DNA of 64,000 nucleotides from Evernia prunastri (taxonomy: Eukaryota; Ascomycota; Lecanoromycetes; Lecanorales; Parmeliaceae), in assembly GCA_003184365.1 (NCBI GenBank), contig NKYR01000032.1, positions 275,383-339,382 of the forward strand, given 5' to 3'. The notes below the pieces were generated by a model. That model worked only from the letters and a program-made list of their open reading frames with translations, was not told the origin of the DNA and made no database searches. Shown one piece after another: positions 43,606-55,528 of the stretch. Position numbers and translations under genes: made by a program. Numbering within the stretch: the stretch's first letter is position 1; the number at the start of each line of letters is the position of its first letter.

Positions 43606-44180
43606 TCAGCCACTGCTCATAGTAATTGGATAGTAGTCAAATGTACCTTTACCATGCAGATTTTCTTGAAGCTCTTTCCCATCAAAAATAAATCTGATAT
43701 TCAGAGGCTCCTGACCAGTCTTGTAGGCATACATGTGTTTCAGGCGCTCAACCGAGCTATTCGTTGGGACATCACGAATATTGACAGAAGGTCCCGAGGC
43801 TGGCATGATAAAGACGTTACGTAGCACACCAGCCCCAGGGAGATCCCCAGTCTGAGATGCTAGGCTGGTCTGAGACGGTGGAGATACAGCGGTGACTAGA
43901 CGTATCACGAACCCCTGATCGACTGTGATGAGCGGCAACAACTTGAACCACTGTGAAGAAAACGACTATCACCAGAGATGCCCACCTCGCCTATGTTATA
44001 ACTATCAAGCTCCCTCTGGTCATCCAGGAATTGGCCTGCGTAGAGAAGCTTTTGCTCGCTGATTAGGATGCCTTGGCGGTCCTGGATTTGTTGCTTGAAT
44101 TGGAGAACGGTAGTGCCTGGTAATAAATTCTCGTAGCGCACATTTGATCCATCGAGTAGGCGGACGACAAGCGAGACCAT
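43606..44180 (-). CDS. Tandem ubiquitin-like-domain protein, 179 aa
   Basis: From ATG 44180 a ubiquitin-like fold is readable (MVSLVVRLLDGSNVRYENL, TVLQFKQQIQDRQGI, EQKLLYAGQFLDDQRELDSYNI), followed by a hydrophobic strand (GFVIRLVTAV). A second ubiquitin-like domain lies at ~105-179 (VNIRDVPTNSSVERLKHMYA, IRFIFDGKEL, YYPITMSSG). Joining them requires a 35-nt intron, 43985-43951 (GTGGGC...CACAG), shorter than others here; otherwise there is a frameshift between the halves. The very C-terminus lacks a di-Gly (ends MSSG), so it is probably not conjugated. The role is unknown; ubiquitin-like scaffold or decoy roles are possible. Confidence 0.6.
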
Positions 44181-45215
44181 TGTCGCTGATTTCAAATGTT
44201 TGAGCTTGAAAAGTCTTCCAAAGTCGTCGAACAAGGGATGCTCAGTGCCAGAAGAGGAGTCGGCAAGGCCACGTAAGAAAAAAACGCTTTAGTGCGCTGG
44301 TAATTTTGCTATCTAATTGCCTGCCATCGGACCTTGGATGTGACAGCCTGGTACATGCAGAGATTGTTTTAGCCTAGATCATTGGAGGTAAAAGCTCGCT
44401 CAAAGGCCTAGATCCTGAGACTTGAGAACATGCAGAGCGACCCAATGTTGCACCGCTGCAAGCGTGTACTAGGAGGGTATGGCGCATGAGTGCGCAACGG
44501 CCAATGATGGTGGTGCTCGGTGGTGGTGGTGCAGTCATAATGCTGATATTCAGGGGCCAGACCTCCTGTTAGTACGAGTACGAGTAGTGTACCTGAGTCT
44601 TCTTAATTTTGCACTTCACATATATCGATAATTTGATAGAGTATAAGCATTCTCATACAGTATCGCAGCCTCGGCTCTAAGAGACGTTGAACAGTATGTA
44701 GAATAGGTAAGTACTTTCAACTGTTCTCCTTTGTGCGACAACTAGGAGTTGGTACCTTAGGGCGGCGGCTCCCCTAGACCAAGGTACATGTATCTTCTAC
44801 CTATCTGGACGCCATTCTTCGGCGTACGGAGGTCTGCACGCAAAGTCCTGAATATGCGCTAGCATCAGCCCTAACCCTAGCCTCGGGATGACCCTAGTCT
44901 CCAATCGTGCCGAGTGCCGGGCTTGGAAATTTCGAGGTTACCTGAGGTACCTTACCAATAATATGCCTCTCTGCAAGTACTGTCAACATACTACCCACCT
45001 AAGCCAAACTCGCTGATTGTTCCTAATATCAAAAGGAAAAGAAAAAATCCAGTGAAAAATCTGCTACAATCTTTAGACAAGACGTCGGCAATATATCAAA
45101 TCCAAAGCCCTACAGCGACGCCTTTGTCTCCTATAACAATGCTTGTAAGTAGTCGGTGGATGTTTGCCTTCATCTATCATTCTTAAGTCAACAGTAATCT
45201 GCTCTGTGATCTACC
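44181..45215. other. Intergenic region between divergent genes
   Basis: About 1 kb with no supported gene. A GGT-rich patch lies at 44505-44533. The 3' part, near 45010-45150, is the likely HBS1 promoter and leader. Confidence 0.4.
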
Positions 45216-47910
45216 ATGTCTCGACACAAATTAGTCAAAGCACTAGATCTAGGCGAGGAGCTTGATGACTTCGACGGAGGCGCCGATTCCGATTATGGGG
45301 ATGAAGTCGGTGCAGAGGACAAAGGTATGTACCACTTGCCACTGGATCCGAAGATGCGCATTTTGGTGCCAGCCTGTTGAGCATGGACTGACGCCGAGGT
45401 TCAAGAGCATCTACGTCTAGGTACTGCTAAAGTGCGGGATGTACTCGGTCCTGGAGTACCCATCACCGATACAGAAATCGAGGACTCATTATGGCATTAC
45501 TACTATGATGTTGACAAGACTGTGAACTATTTACTAAGTACGTTATAGTAGACGCCAGAATCAGTGGAAATCTTCGTTGAAACTACACAGGTCAAAGAAC
45601 GAATTCACAGACGCCCAAGAAGAAGAAAAAACCCGAGGTGCGTGTGGACGTCAAAAGACCGGATGGTAAGCCTCGATCGTCTCTTTCGTAATGTTTTTCC
45701 TAAGCACCGTTCACGTATGGCACACCGATCGGAGGTGAGACTTCTGCAGCCTCCTTATGGCGAGCTTTTGGCTGAGAGCCCGTCTCGGACCAGTGTCAGA
45801 CTTCTGGACGCATGACTCAAAGATCGCACGATCTATATGTTTTTCTGAAAGTTCGTCGTCTTGCACCGCCCAGTTCTCGATCACAGACTTTTTCAGCGAT
45901 TCTCCGTGGCTCAACATCCCAGAGGAACGCCGTGGAGAAATCCTTATCGAGCGATTATACCCTCAGGGTGGCTTACTGGGAGGCTCCTCGAAACCGGATG
46001 GTGCGCCGAAGTCTAAACTCGCTGCTTTAGCTGCGGCTCGCAAGAAGAAAGAGAATCAGAGGGGCGATGATGGACAGAATGCCACAAGCTCCGTTGCTCT
46101 TCTGGACAAACTTAGTGGCAAGCCACGACAATTAAGGCCCAATAGTGCTTCGACTCTAGCGAGCCCGCAGCCTTTGAGTGCAATCACAGAGCAGACTGTC
46201 AGCGAGGCACCCAGGAGGTATTCGAGACGAAAGCCGAAAGTGCTGGAATTTCCCCTGGATGATCAGCCAGCAAAGGAGGCTTCTACAAAGTCTCATTCTC
46301 TGGCTAGCTCATTAATTGAGAGAAAGCCGGAGGTCACACCGACAGCAGACCCTTCAATTTTTGCACGAACCATCTTTGGCGCGACTGCAGTGTCACAACA
46401 GCATGATATCCAGACTTTAGATCGTCATACGCTAGGACTTGATACACATGCTGAATTTGATTTTGCAGGACCAAGCCCCGATGATGTTGTCACAAAAGCG
46501 CACAGTACGAAACGACAAATCCAAAAGCCGGTCAAACAGTCACCACACCCTTCATCCGGCGATAAAAGCGTCAGTGCCGTTGCCCAAGGCCTTGGAAATG
46601 TAAACATTGAAGAGCCCAAGGTTAAGGGAAAGAACCTCGATGTAGTGGCGGAGTTCGAAAGGTCAAAGCCCAAGAACGCTGCGAACTTTGTGGTCATCGG
46701 CCATGTTGACGCGGGAAAGAGTACACTGATGGGTCGTCTCCTTTACGACTTAAACGTGGTCGACCAAAGAACTTTGGACAAGTATCGGAAAGACGCCGAA
46801 AGGATAGGGAAAGGATCGTTCGCTCTGGCCTGGGTGCTAGATCAGGGCACCGAAGAGCGGAATCGAGGCGTGACCATCGACATTGCAATGAACAAGTTCG
46901 AAACAGAAAGTACCAGCTTCACAATTCTCGATGCTCCCGGTCACCGAGATTTCATTCCTAACATGATTGCTGGGGCCAGCCAAGCTGACTTCGCCGTGCT
47001 TGTCATCGACGCCAGTACGGGAAATTTCGAATCAGGTTTCAGAGGCCAGACGAAAGAACATGCATTGCTCGTACGCAGCATGGGTGTCCAACGCATCGTG
47101 ATCGCGGTCAACAAATTAGACACTGTTCAATGGTCCCAAGACCGCTTTGAGGAGATATCCCAGCAAGTCTCCGCCTTCATGACAAGCGCAGGCTTCCTGG
47201 CAAAGAATATCGCTTTCGTCCCTTGCGCAGGCCTCACAGGCGACAACATTGTCCGCAGAGCCAAAGATCCTCAAGCCTCGTGGTATACCGGCGCTCCGCT
47301 CATCTCGCTACTTGAATCCTCCGAGCCCGTCACCCGTGCCCTGGAGAAACCTCTACGCATGACCGTGGATGACATCTTCCGCGGCGGCGTTCAGAACCCT
47401 CTCTCTGTCTCGGGCAGACTGGATGCCGGCAACGTCCAGATTGGCGACACCGTTGTCATCATGCCCGCCGCTCAGACCGCCTCCGTCAAAGGCCTGGAGG
47501 TGGACTCGGAACCCGCGGAATGGGCCGTAGCCGGCCAGAACGCCGTCCTGCACCTCGCGGACATCGAAGCCAAATATCTGAAATCCGGCGACGTCGTTTG
47601 CCCCCCCGCCGCGCCCGTCCAGTGCGTCACGTCGTTCACGGTCAAGGTCCTCGCGTTCGAGCACATCACGCCGATGCACTGCGAGGTCCACAAAGGACGG
47701 CTGCACGCGCCGGGGCGGGTCACGAGGCTGGTGGCCCAGCTGGACAAGGCGTCCGGCGCGGCCGTCAAGGGGGGGAAGCCCAGGCTGATCAAGCCGGGGA
47801 GCGTGGCGAGGGTGCTCGTCGAGGTGGACGATCCGATTCCGTTGGAGCTGGGGGGGAGAGTCATTCTCAGAGCAGGCGGCGAGACTGTAGGGGCGGGGCT
47901 TGTGGAGTGA
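45216..47910 (+). CDS. HBS1: HBS1-like translational GTPase (ribosome rescue)
   Basis: HBS1 with DOM34/Pelota splits stalled ribosomes in no-go and non-stop mRNA decay; it is related to eEF1A and eRF3. Short N-terminal exons are 45216-45324 (MSRHKLVKALDLGEELDDFD), 45382-45537 (the HBS1 N-domain block DSLWHYYYDVDKTVNYLL) and one from 45591. The large last exon is open from about 45757 to 47910. GTPase motifs are GHVDAGKST, DAPGHRDF and NKLD, then beta-barrel domains 2 and 3 to the C-terminus. The join between exon 3 (ending near 45637 or 45668) and the large exon, upstream of ITDFFSDSPWLNIP, could not be fixed. Codon third positions become strongly G/C in the last ~350 bp. Confidence 0.9.
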
Positions 47911-48645
47911 GATTTGTGGGAGGCTTGTGGTGCTATGTTCATTTTTATTATACGGTGGGTTGCAGAGAGTACGGCAATCAATCTACTTCAGAAGTCGATC
48001 ATGTCACGGCTTTAGCATTGGATATGTTTTTACGAGGATCAAGTTTTTACACCTTTCATTTTTCCATGAATCACTCCATATCCCTACCTTGTCCCCTGAT
48101 CGTGTTGGGGAATTGTCGGCCGATACTCTGGGGGAACTTCCGTCGAACTTGACCGGCATGTCACAAGCAGGGGTAGAAAAGTTCGTCCAACTCTCGAGTC
48201 CGTGCTCCAAGCTCCACGAAAATCCTACTTTCTGTCCCTGATGATCGCCATCGTCGGCGCCGCGGATTTCTCATCAAGCCTTTCCGCTAACGCACTCCCA
48301 CCACCACAACAGGATCCCCTTCCGGCCGGTCTTCCTTAAAGTCTGTCACCCAGACCAATCTTCATTACTGACTGTAACGCCCATCAGTTTGGCGTGTCTC
48401 CGGGGCTTTTAAGGCTCTGCTAGCTGACGGTTCTCGCGCAGATCTAAGTCGATCTCGAATGGAGGCTTCGTGAGTGAATAAAACACCTTCTGCTGGCGGG
48501 CCTCAGTATCGTTGCTGGGCTTGTTATGGGTTGTTACGAGGCTGAACGCTTGGGTAGTGGAAGTTGTGTCATGATATCTTGGATACGGAGGCTGACAACC
48601 CCATTTATCAGAATCTTGCCGGCATCTTCCAAACCAGAGCGTATC
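47911..48645. other. Convergent intergenic region
   Basis: About 735 bp between convergent stops. Short frames exist but none looks like protein. Nothing was recognised. Confidence 0.4.
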
Positions 48646-49768
48646 CTATTTCTTCTTCTTCGCAGCTTCTTCCCTTTCCCTCATCGCCGCCCTAGCACTC
48701 CTACTCCCTCCCAATTTCGGTCCCCTAGGTTGTTCATCCACTACCTTTCCCTTTGCAGGCTTCTTTGCCTGTGCCGCCTTCTGGTGGCGACTCGAAACAG
48801 CATCCATGAATTCCCTTCTAAATTGCTCCGCTATCCGATCATCGGCAGCTTGATCGTCATTGTTTACTTCTTCATCTGGCTCGTCGTAGATGTCAAGCTT
48901 GGATTCGCGCATGACTTCTTCCACAAGCTTATCTCGTTTAATGTTGTCACTGTTCCGGCGCTTGCGAGGCCGCCACGGCTTGCCGTCCCTTCGTAAGCGA
49001 ACTTTGCCCGTAGACTCGTCGATTTGCGGCTCTATGCCTTCGAGCTTACGCTGAGCGGCTTGGGTACGGGCGATGTTGCGGAGTGTGGCGTCTGGACCAA
49101 GGTCGATCTCGTGGAGCTTCCCAAGAGCTGCGGGCTGGCGGTGCAGCCCTGCGTCAAGCAGAGCCCCGTTCGGTGACAGCTCTTGCCCATTTAGAGATTG
49201 CGAAGAGATGGACTGATTTTGACGTTGACGCTTAGCCAATTCGGAATCTATATATGCCATCCTTATCACGTTAGTCGCTGCATCTGTATTTGGTGAAGGG
49301 TAAGTTGGGAATGGCGTACATATGTTTATCGGCTACGTCTGCGACCTGGCCGGTTTGAGGGGCAAAACGCTCGATGACGGATTTTATGTCTGCTGGCGTG
49401 TCATCCTCCTTCACTAGAAGGGCATCACTTGTGTGCGGTGTGGTCGAGGAAGATGTATGACTGTTGGTGAATTCGATACCGCCTTTCCGTCGCATCATAG
49501 CCTTCCGTTGGCGGAGGATCTCAGCGACCGACAAGGGCTCCTCGTCTGCCTTTTCGTTCTGAGATTCATTGAGGTGGGCATGGTGAGAGATAAGTTCGTC
49601 GACAGTCATGGATTCTAGTGGAGGAGGAGGAGGAGGAGGAGGAGGAGATGGCAGGGTGGGTAAGCCTTCGTCTTCTGCATCGGTGCGCTTGCGGTAGAAT
49701 TTTCTCCGTTTAGAAGGTCTGAAGATATCTAGAGAGTTCTCGCCTTCAAATTGGGGGTCGGATTCCAT
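48646..49768 (-). CDS. TLS1/Hep59 (C9orf78) family protein
   Basis: Members of this family (fission yeast Tls1, human C9orf78) are nuclear proteins tied to the spliceosome; Tls1 modulates Brr2 and affects splicing of telomere-related transcripts. Two exons, 49768-49320 and 49261-48646, joined by GTACGC...ATAAG, give 354 residues. The splice recreates the conserved block VADVADKHM-MAYIDSELAKR. Other features are a basic N-terminus (SKRRKFYRKR), a run of nine prolines encoded by a GGA-type repeat, LSVAEILRQRKAMMRRKGG, and a Lys/Glu-rich helical tail ending KKKK. It is divergent from the next gene. Confidence 0.85.
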
Positions 49769-50403
49769 GACGACCTTGAGCGTGCTGCGAAGGTTGAAAG
49801 GTAGGTACTTGACAAGTACTTAGTGTATAATAAATGGTACGCGTTGACACCGGTGGTGGCCCTGGAGCTCGGTCGTTAAGATAGATAATGCTTCACACTT
49901 TCATCGATGGATGAGGCTTCAAGTCTAGCCGCAAGGTTCGGCTCGACTGTCACAAAATCTGCTTTTTTCTGGCTAGGAACGAATTTAGCAGGGCAAGCTT
50001 AAGCGAATATGGTCTTGGCGCTGCGGTATCATCTCAATATGATTGGCTAATCGGTGACTAATGACCACTAGTAAGGTAGTACCGTAGTAGTAGAAACCGA
50101 TCAGCTGGGAATTTGAACGGTTCCACTTCCGTTCGACTTCACTTTCCCTCCGACATCATCGTCTCCTCAATATTCTACCTTCTATCTCGTATCCAGCTAC
50201 CAACCGATTAATCCTTCATCAACAATATATCTAACCTACCTACCTTACTCACTCTTCATTAATATATCATCTATTTCCTCACTTCTTCATATCCTCACAC
50301 CTATGTGACCAGCTTTTTGTTGAAAGTTGCTTTGCATGTGCAACCAAAGTGCAAAAGACACGCCCTCGAGCGCGTTCCATTTCATCCATTCTACTTCTAC
50401 GTC
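49769..50403. promoter_or_regulatory. Divergent promoter region
   Basis: 635 bp between two starts. It contains a CT-rich leader (50140-50290) with ATATATC motifs before the plus-strand gene. No specific binding site is recognised. Confidence 0.4.
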
Positions 50404-51612
50404 ATGTCTCTGACCGTCAAGCATCTCAACGGAGACACCACCTTTCTCCTCGCCTTCTCTCCCATTGACAACTCTCCACACACACCTCCAGGACCTCAAT
50501 ACCACCAGCCTCCAGGCTCTTTCTCTATACTCGTCGATCCATGGCTCTCAGGTCCCACAACAATGTGGCATCCCAAATTCCTCCTCTCAAAACACACTAC
50601 CCCATCTTGCATTCCACACCTTTCGCATATACCCGAGCCAAACGTGGTCCTCATATCACAAGATAAGCCAGATCATTGCCATGAAGCTACACTGCGACAA
50701 TTGGATCCCACCTCCCCCATCACTACCATTTTGGCAGAGCCAACAGCGGCCAAGAAGGTCAGAGGGATGAAGTTCTTCAACCCTGACATGGTCCATTCTT
50801 TGCGCCCATTTTCCGAACGAAAACCGGATTCAGTCATCCGGTTTTTCATTCCGCCAATCATTCCGGGAGGGACACCAGGGGAAGCGACCATTGCCTTCAT
50901 ACCGGCGAAATTGGACATGGCAAAAGTACACAATGCCATCGGAGTCACTTACCGGCCACCATCATCCAGCTGCATGCCATCGCGTCCCTTTTCTCCCATC
51001 TCACAAAAGTCTCAGCCACCTTTCCACCAAAGCCAATATCCTCCGGCGCCGCAGAACCTACCAATGACCCCTCCCGAATCACCGACATGGCAAGGCAGCA
51101 CCCTGCGCACCGACAGCAATACCCTCTCCACCGCATCCACACCATCATCTCACCAAAGCAAATCCAACCACAACTTATCCATATCCTCCAAAAGTTCCGT
51201 CACATCCACTTCTCGCATCCATTCCGAAAAAGCATTATCGTTTGTTTACTCTCCTCATGGCGTCAATTACTCTCTCATCCGTGCCTACGCATCTACGCAC
51301 CTGGTGTCCGTCGCTGCCCTTCCTCTGACACTTCTTCTTCACTCCTTTGACCGGGTCGAAAACCCTTGGTATCTAGGCGGTAATGTCGCAGCGGGCTCAC
51401 CGGGTGGGATCGAGATAGCGCAAAATCTGATGGCCAAATGCTGGATTAGCGCACACGATGAGGACAAGGATAACACTGGTCTTTCTGTGATGTCGGTGAA
51501 GACAAGAAAATATACGAAGGAGGAGGTCAGGAACATGCTAAGGCAGGAATTAGGAAGCAACGTCAATGTTGCAAACTTGGAACCAGGAGCAGAAATGGTA
51601 CTGAAGGCGTGA
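50404..51612 (+). CDS. Metallo-beta-lactamase-like fungal protein, 402 aa
   Basis: A single exon from ATG 50404. The N-terminal strands (MSLTVKHLNGDTTFLLAF, FSILVDPWLSG) and the segment VVLISQDKPDHCHEATLRQL match the metallo-hydrolase fold, in which HxxDH-type residues bind metal. Here the motif is KPDHCH, so only part of the usual ligand set is clear. A ~110-residue Ser/Pro-rich linker divides the domain before a C-terminal part with FVYSPHGVNYSL and NPWYLGGNVAAGSPGGIEIA. Catalytic activity and substrate cannot be told. The upstream frame is open to 50305 but only from GTG. Confidence 0.72.
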   Translation: MSLTVKHLNGDTTFLLAFSPIDNSPHTPPGPQYHQPPGSFSILVDPWLSGPTTMWHPKFLLSKHTTPSCIPHLSHIPEPNVVLISQDKPDHCHEATLRQLDPTSPITTILAEPTAAKKVRGMKFFNPDMVHSLRPFSERKPDSVIRFFIPPIIPGGTPGEATIAFIPAKLDMAKVHNAIGVTYRPPSSSCMPSRPFSPISQKSQPPFHQSQYPPAPQNLPMTPPESPTWQGSTLRTDSNTLSTASTPSSHQSKSNHNLSISSKSSVTSTSRIHSEKALSFVYSPHGVNYSLIRAYASTHLVSVAALPLTLLLHSFDRVENPWYLGGNVAAGSPGGIEIAQNLMAKCWISAHDEDKDNTGLSVMSVKTRKYTKEEVRNMLRQELGSNVNVANLEPGAEMVLKA

Positions 51613-52849
51613 CGATTCCTTCTGCGGTTATTACTGCACGGGGCACGGCCACTCGATGGCTTCTTCAAAATGGCATATCGTTGGACTGGATAGACAGGGC
51701 CTGGACCCGGAGCCACTACAAAAGCAACGGTGAAGGTGGCGTCGTTGGGGGGATCTCGATGGGAAACGACATGTATGATTATGGACATTTGCAGCGTTTT
51801 CGGCAACAGAGACTGGATAAGATCCTCTTGTGATATCAAATTTAATTGGGCAAACATCGCCTTTCTGCTTCATGGTGTTCTGTGACGGCTTGCTCGGCCC
51901 TTCACATATATGATACCTGGCAGCAGCTGATCACTGCCAATTTTCAATGTGTATTAGTACACAACACGTCTTAGCCGAGCTATGCAATTGCGGAGTTTGT
52001 TTGGATAACAGACGACGCGTCTCCTTTGCATTCTTCCCCAACGCGTCATCAACATAGGATGCTTTCAACCTTGATACTCACCAGCTACTTTTCCCCCCAG
52101 TCAAGCGCAAGAACACAAGACAATATTAGCGGCTGACTCTCAGATGCGTGATTTCGTGGTTCCCTTGGACCAATGGCCCTGCAAAAACGCTCGCTAGGGC
52201 ATTGTGAGTTCGGGGTCTGGGCGGAGCAGCGCGGTGATATTCCAGTCGATTGGTCTGATCTCAAGTTTTGCTGCTTGTCTGATGCATCTGGTCGTAGAGA
52301 TTTGGGTGGGTTTTGGGGATTGGACGTCTAGGCCGGAGACATAGGTATGTGGCTTCTATCGGCGCAAGAAGGCGCTAGAGGGCGGTGGAAAAGGTGTCGA
52401 GGCTGCCTGCTAGCCCCCCGAAAGTAGCTGCGAAATCACTGTAGACTGCTTTGCAGAACCGAGAAAATGAGGGACCCTAATAGCCAAACATCAAACGGGG
52501 GCATCGTCTTTTTGTCAAGATTCGAGTTTCTGGGCTTTGTTGGAGGCAACCGCACATCTAGACTCTCTCACTCAAGGGCATGAACGCATATACGGGCACT
52601 CGTGGTTAAAGTGTTATCGTGCAGATCAAGCCTTTGCTCAGATGGTTTGTATTTCAGCATACTAAGCAAATCACTACAGAATTGAGAAGTCAAGATATCG
52701 CTGGGTTTGCCTTTGTTTATCGACTGAAGCGGCAAAACCTCTAGATCATATTCGGAATAGTGTTTCTTGGTCTCAAAAAGGCTAGCGCCTTATCTATTCG
52801 GCTGCTGCTCTTTCTCCGATTCCACTTGATGCCTTCCTAAGACAACAAC
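51613..52849. other. Long intergenic stretch, no gene seen
   Basis: About 1.2 kb. No frame with protein-like composition, no tRNA-like fold and no clear repeat was seen. It includes the 3' region of the upstream gene and the promoter of the MICOS gene. Confidence 0.4.
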
Positions 52850-53681
52850 ATGGCATTCAGACCTCTATTGCGACAGGTGAGCTTTGCCACATCCACTCGC
52901 AGAGCTTGACCTGAGCTGACACGTCTAGCGTTCTATCCCGCCATTGGCAATTGGCACTCTCACTGCCAGTTTTATTTTTTATCCGCATACAACGCTTCAC
53001 GCTGAGGCGCCTCCTCCAGAATTTGCAAGCCATTGAAACTTAGTGGTCCTTTCCTGTGCTGACGAAGTGTCCTAGCTTCCTCGGAAACCTATCTACGATG
53101 ATCTCTCCTTGCTCGATCCTCCCAAATCATCCCCGACACCCCAGGAAAACTCCCTTCCCCCATCTCCTACACCAACAGACCGTCTAGCAGGTCAAATAAA
53201 ACATGCTCGTCTCTTCATCCACGCTCGCACAGCCGCAGTGGAAGACCGTCTCAACGCTTTCATGTCCGCCGTCCTCCACCAAGAACGCTCGTTCACCCAG
53301 ACCATTGCTTCTCTAGCTCCTCCTCCCGAAACACATGAGCGTGTCATGCCAGGCGCGCTCTACGTTCTCGTAGCAGCAATGACAGGTTCTATCGTTTCTC
53401 GTAATCGAAATGTACTGCTGCGGGCGACAGTGCCGTTTGCCGTGGGCTTAGGAGCTGCGTGGGTTGTGCTGCCGGTTACAATGCGAAATGTGGGGGATCT
53501 TGTGTGGACGTATGAGGAAAAGGTGCCGCTGGTTTCCATAAACCACATGAGGATTAGGGGGGCGGCGGAAGAGGGCTGGAGGCAAGCGAAGATCAGAAAT
53601 GAAAGGACGAAGAAATGGTTCGATGAGAGGGTGGGAGAGAGCAGAGAAGCGGTTGAGGCTTGGGTTAGGAAGGACAGATGA
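52850..53681 (+). CDS. MICOS subunit MIC26/MIC27 (apolipoprotein O family)
   Basis: A mitochondrial inner-membrane protein of the cristae-junction MICOS complex. Three exons, 52850-52876, 52929-53024 and 53076-53681, give 242 residues. The N-terminus is an import-type sequence (MAFRPLLRQRSIPPLAIG). The conserved LPRKPIYDDLSLLDPP motif opens exon 3. Two membrane segments follow (MPGALYVLVAAMTGSIVS and VPFAVGLGAAWVVLPV), then an amphipathic tail. Intron 2 appears to use a GC donor (TTT|GCAAGC), a CTGAC branch and a CCTAG acceptor; no GT donor keeps the frame. Family identity is well supported. Confidence 0.88.
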
Positions 53682-54157
53682 GGCAAGTTATTTCTGTTCC
53701 GAGAACTTCAAGTCTTCGAGATACGCGGACTTTGCTGACCATGTTGGCATTACCAGGCTACGGCTTTCAAATCTGCAATTGCCAGCGTGTGTACATTATA
53801 AGGCAGCAAGTATCTGGAAAAGGACAAAGAGTTCTCTTCTTCAGCACAGCAACAAGTAGTCCGCCGAGGGGCGGTTTCTATTGTTCTGGCGCTAAATTGC
53901 ATTAATCGAGAGATCGAACGAACCTATATCGGTAAGTCTGCAATGTCTCTTTCCTATTCTATGGCTCGTTCCTTGTCACTATAGCGCTTGGCGGGGCCTT
54001 TGATGAACAGAAAAGATCGTGTTGCAGAGTTTTTATTGCATTATCTCTCGGGAACATAAATAGTAGAATTGATCAGAGTCCCACCCTAAAAGTACTTTGT
54101 CTGGCTTCAATCCCCTCATCTACCTCCAAAGGACGTCGATCTTGCAAAAGATCGCGA
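53682..54157. other. Intergenic region
   Basis: Around 475 bp between two plus-strand genes. Nothing was recognised. Confidence 0.4.
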
Positions 54158-55528
54158 ATGGTTCTTTGGTGGTCTCGATATTTGTCCTACGCTGGTCCTT
54201 TGACGCAAAACCCTTTTACACCGTCAATCGTGCTATCTAGGCTCAACAGAATGTCTGAAATTCAGACGACCTCTGGGTCTCAAGGGTTGACTACATACCT
54301 TGGAGTGGTCACGCCTTGCTATCTGCACAGTCTTCCCGTGGAGCTGCTTGTCATGGTAATGAAGTACTTACCTGATATGGCTGCACTTTCGAGGCTCTTC
54401 ACCGCCTACTCACTCACTTTCCTCATTTTCAAACGATACAGCAACGACATTCTTCCTAGCGTCGTGAAGAACATGTCACCTGAGCTTCGAGGTTCAGCCC
54501 TTGATGTGCTGGTCGCCCGAATGTTCGCACCTATCCATTCAAGCATGATCAGCTGTTTCATCGAGCATTATCTCAATCCCGATATAGATCAACCTCAATC
54601 CAGGCTAAGTACCTGTCCGCTTTCTGTGCTTTTGGACCTCATCACAGTATCAGAGAGCATCGAGAGCGTCACGGAAATTTTCGCCCGTGATCGTATCATA
54701 GGCCCGTGTGCGCAAGTCAACACGTCACTCTCGCCAATAGAGCTCCACCGGATCCGACGCTCTATTTGGCGTTTCCAGCTTTGCTACGACATGTGTCACC
54801 CGGAGAGCATGATCCCTCCTCCGGAACGTTGTGACGTCAAGTCAAGTAGCACGAGACAGTATGTCCGTTACCAGACCGACATCCCAATTAACAGGAATGT
54901 ACCATGCTGGCTTCAGTGTCGTGGCGAGGCGCGCCGTCCGGAAGCTTTGAGCCGTTTTCTTCCCAACCTCTGTCGCTGGGAACTCGACGAGCTGGAGGCC
55001 ATTCGCTTCCATCTCGTGCACGAAGTCAACACGGCTCAATACCTCCGCTCATGTGACTCGGAATACAAGCTGGTCCGAGCACCCGTGCTGGTTCAACGCC
55101 TCGTCCGCGACATCGATCGCTGGGACCCAGCCGGCCCGAAGGACCATTTACTGGTCGCATCCTTCCGACAGACCCAGTACCCCACACCCCATCCCGTCGT
55201 CTGGGACCGAACCCGCGAGCTGTACGCCGCCAGTTCTCCCAACACGGCTCGCCGCTTCGCCATCCAGGCTCTCCAGGACGATCAGCCGCAGTGGGCCTGG
55301 TGCCTGTGGGACGAGGAACGGCTCGTGCGGCGGGGCATGATCGACCTCGAATACGAGGATTTGTTCAAGTGGTGGAAGAAGGACGACGAGGGCCAGACGG
55401 CGCGGCTGTACGGACGGAGAGCCCTGATCGGCAGAGCTCATAGTGAGTGTATCGAGACTCAGTATACCCCTCTCGACCGGCGGATCGCGGCGAAGTACGA
55501 CGTTGATGCGTGGATGCAGGGCCGGTAG
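54158..55528 (+). CDS. F-box-like domain protein, 456 aa
   Basis: An uninterrupted frame. An F-box-like helix pair appears at ~57-100 (YLHSLPVELLVMVMKYLPDMAALSRL), the SCF-linked motif that binds Skp1. The rest is a fungal-type C-terminal region with many Trp and Arg and no leucine-rich or WD repeats. ATG 54158 is the first start; ATG 54251 (MSEIQ) is an alternative that leaves the F-box intact. Third codon positions turn G/C-rich after about 54950. The substrate is unknown. Confidence 0.75.
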   Translation: MVLWWSRYLSYAGPLTQNPFTPSIVLSRLNRMSEIQTTSGSQGLTTYLGVVTPCYLHSLPVELLVMVMKYLPDMAALSRLFTAYSLTFLIFKRYSNDILPSVVKNMSPELRGSALDVLVARMFAPIHSSMISCFIEHYLNPDIDQPQSRLSTCPLSVLLDLITVSESIESVTEIFARDRIIGPCAQVNTSLSPIELHRIRRSIWRFQLCYDMCHPESMIPPPERCDVKSSSTRQYVRYQTDIPINRNVPCWLQCRGEARRPEALSRFLPNLCRWELDELEAIRFHLVHEVNTAQYLRSCDSEYKLVRAPVLVQRLVRDIDRWDPAGPKDHLLVASFRQTQYPTPHPVVWDRTRELYAASSPNTARRFAIQALQDDQPQWAWCLWDEERLVRRGMIDLEYEDLFKWWKKDDEGQTARLYGRRALIGRAHSECIETQYTPLDRRIAAKYDVDAWMQGR

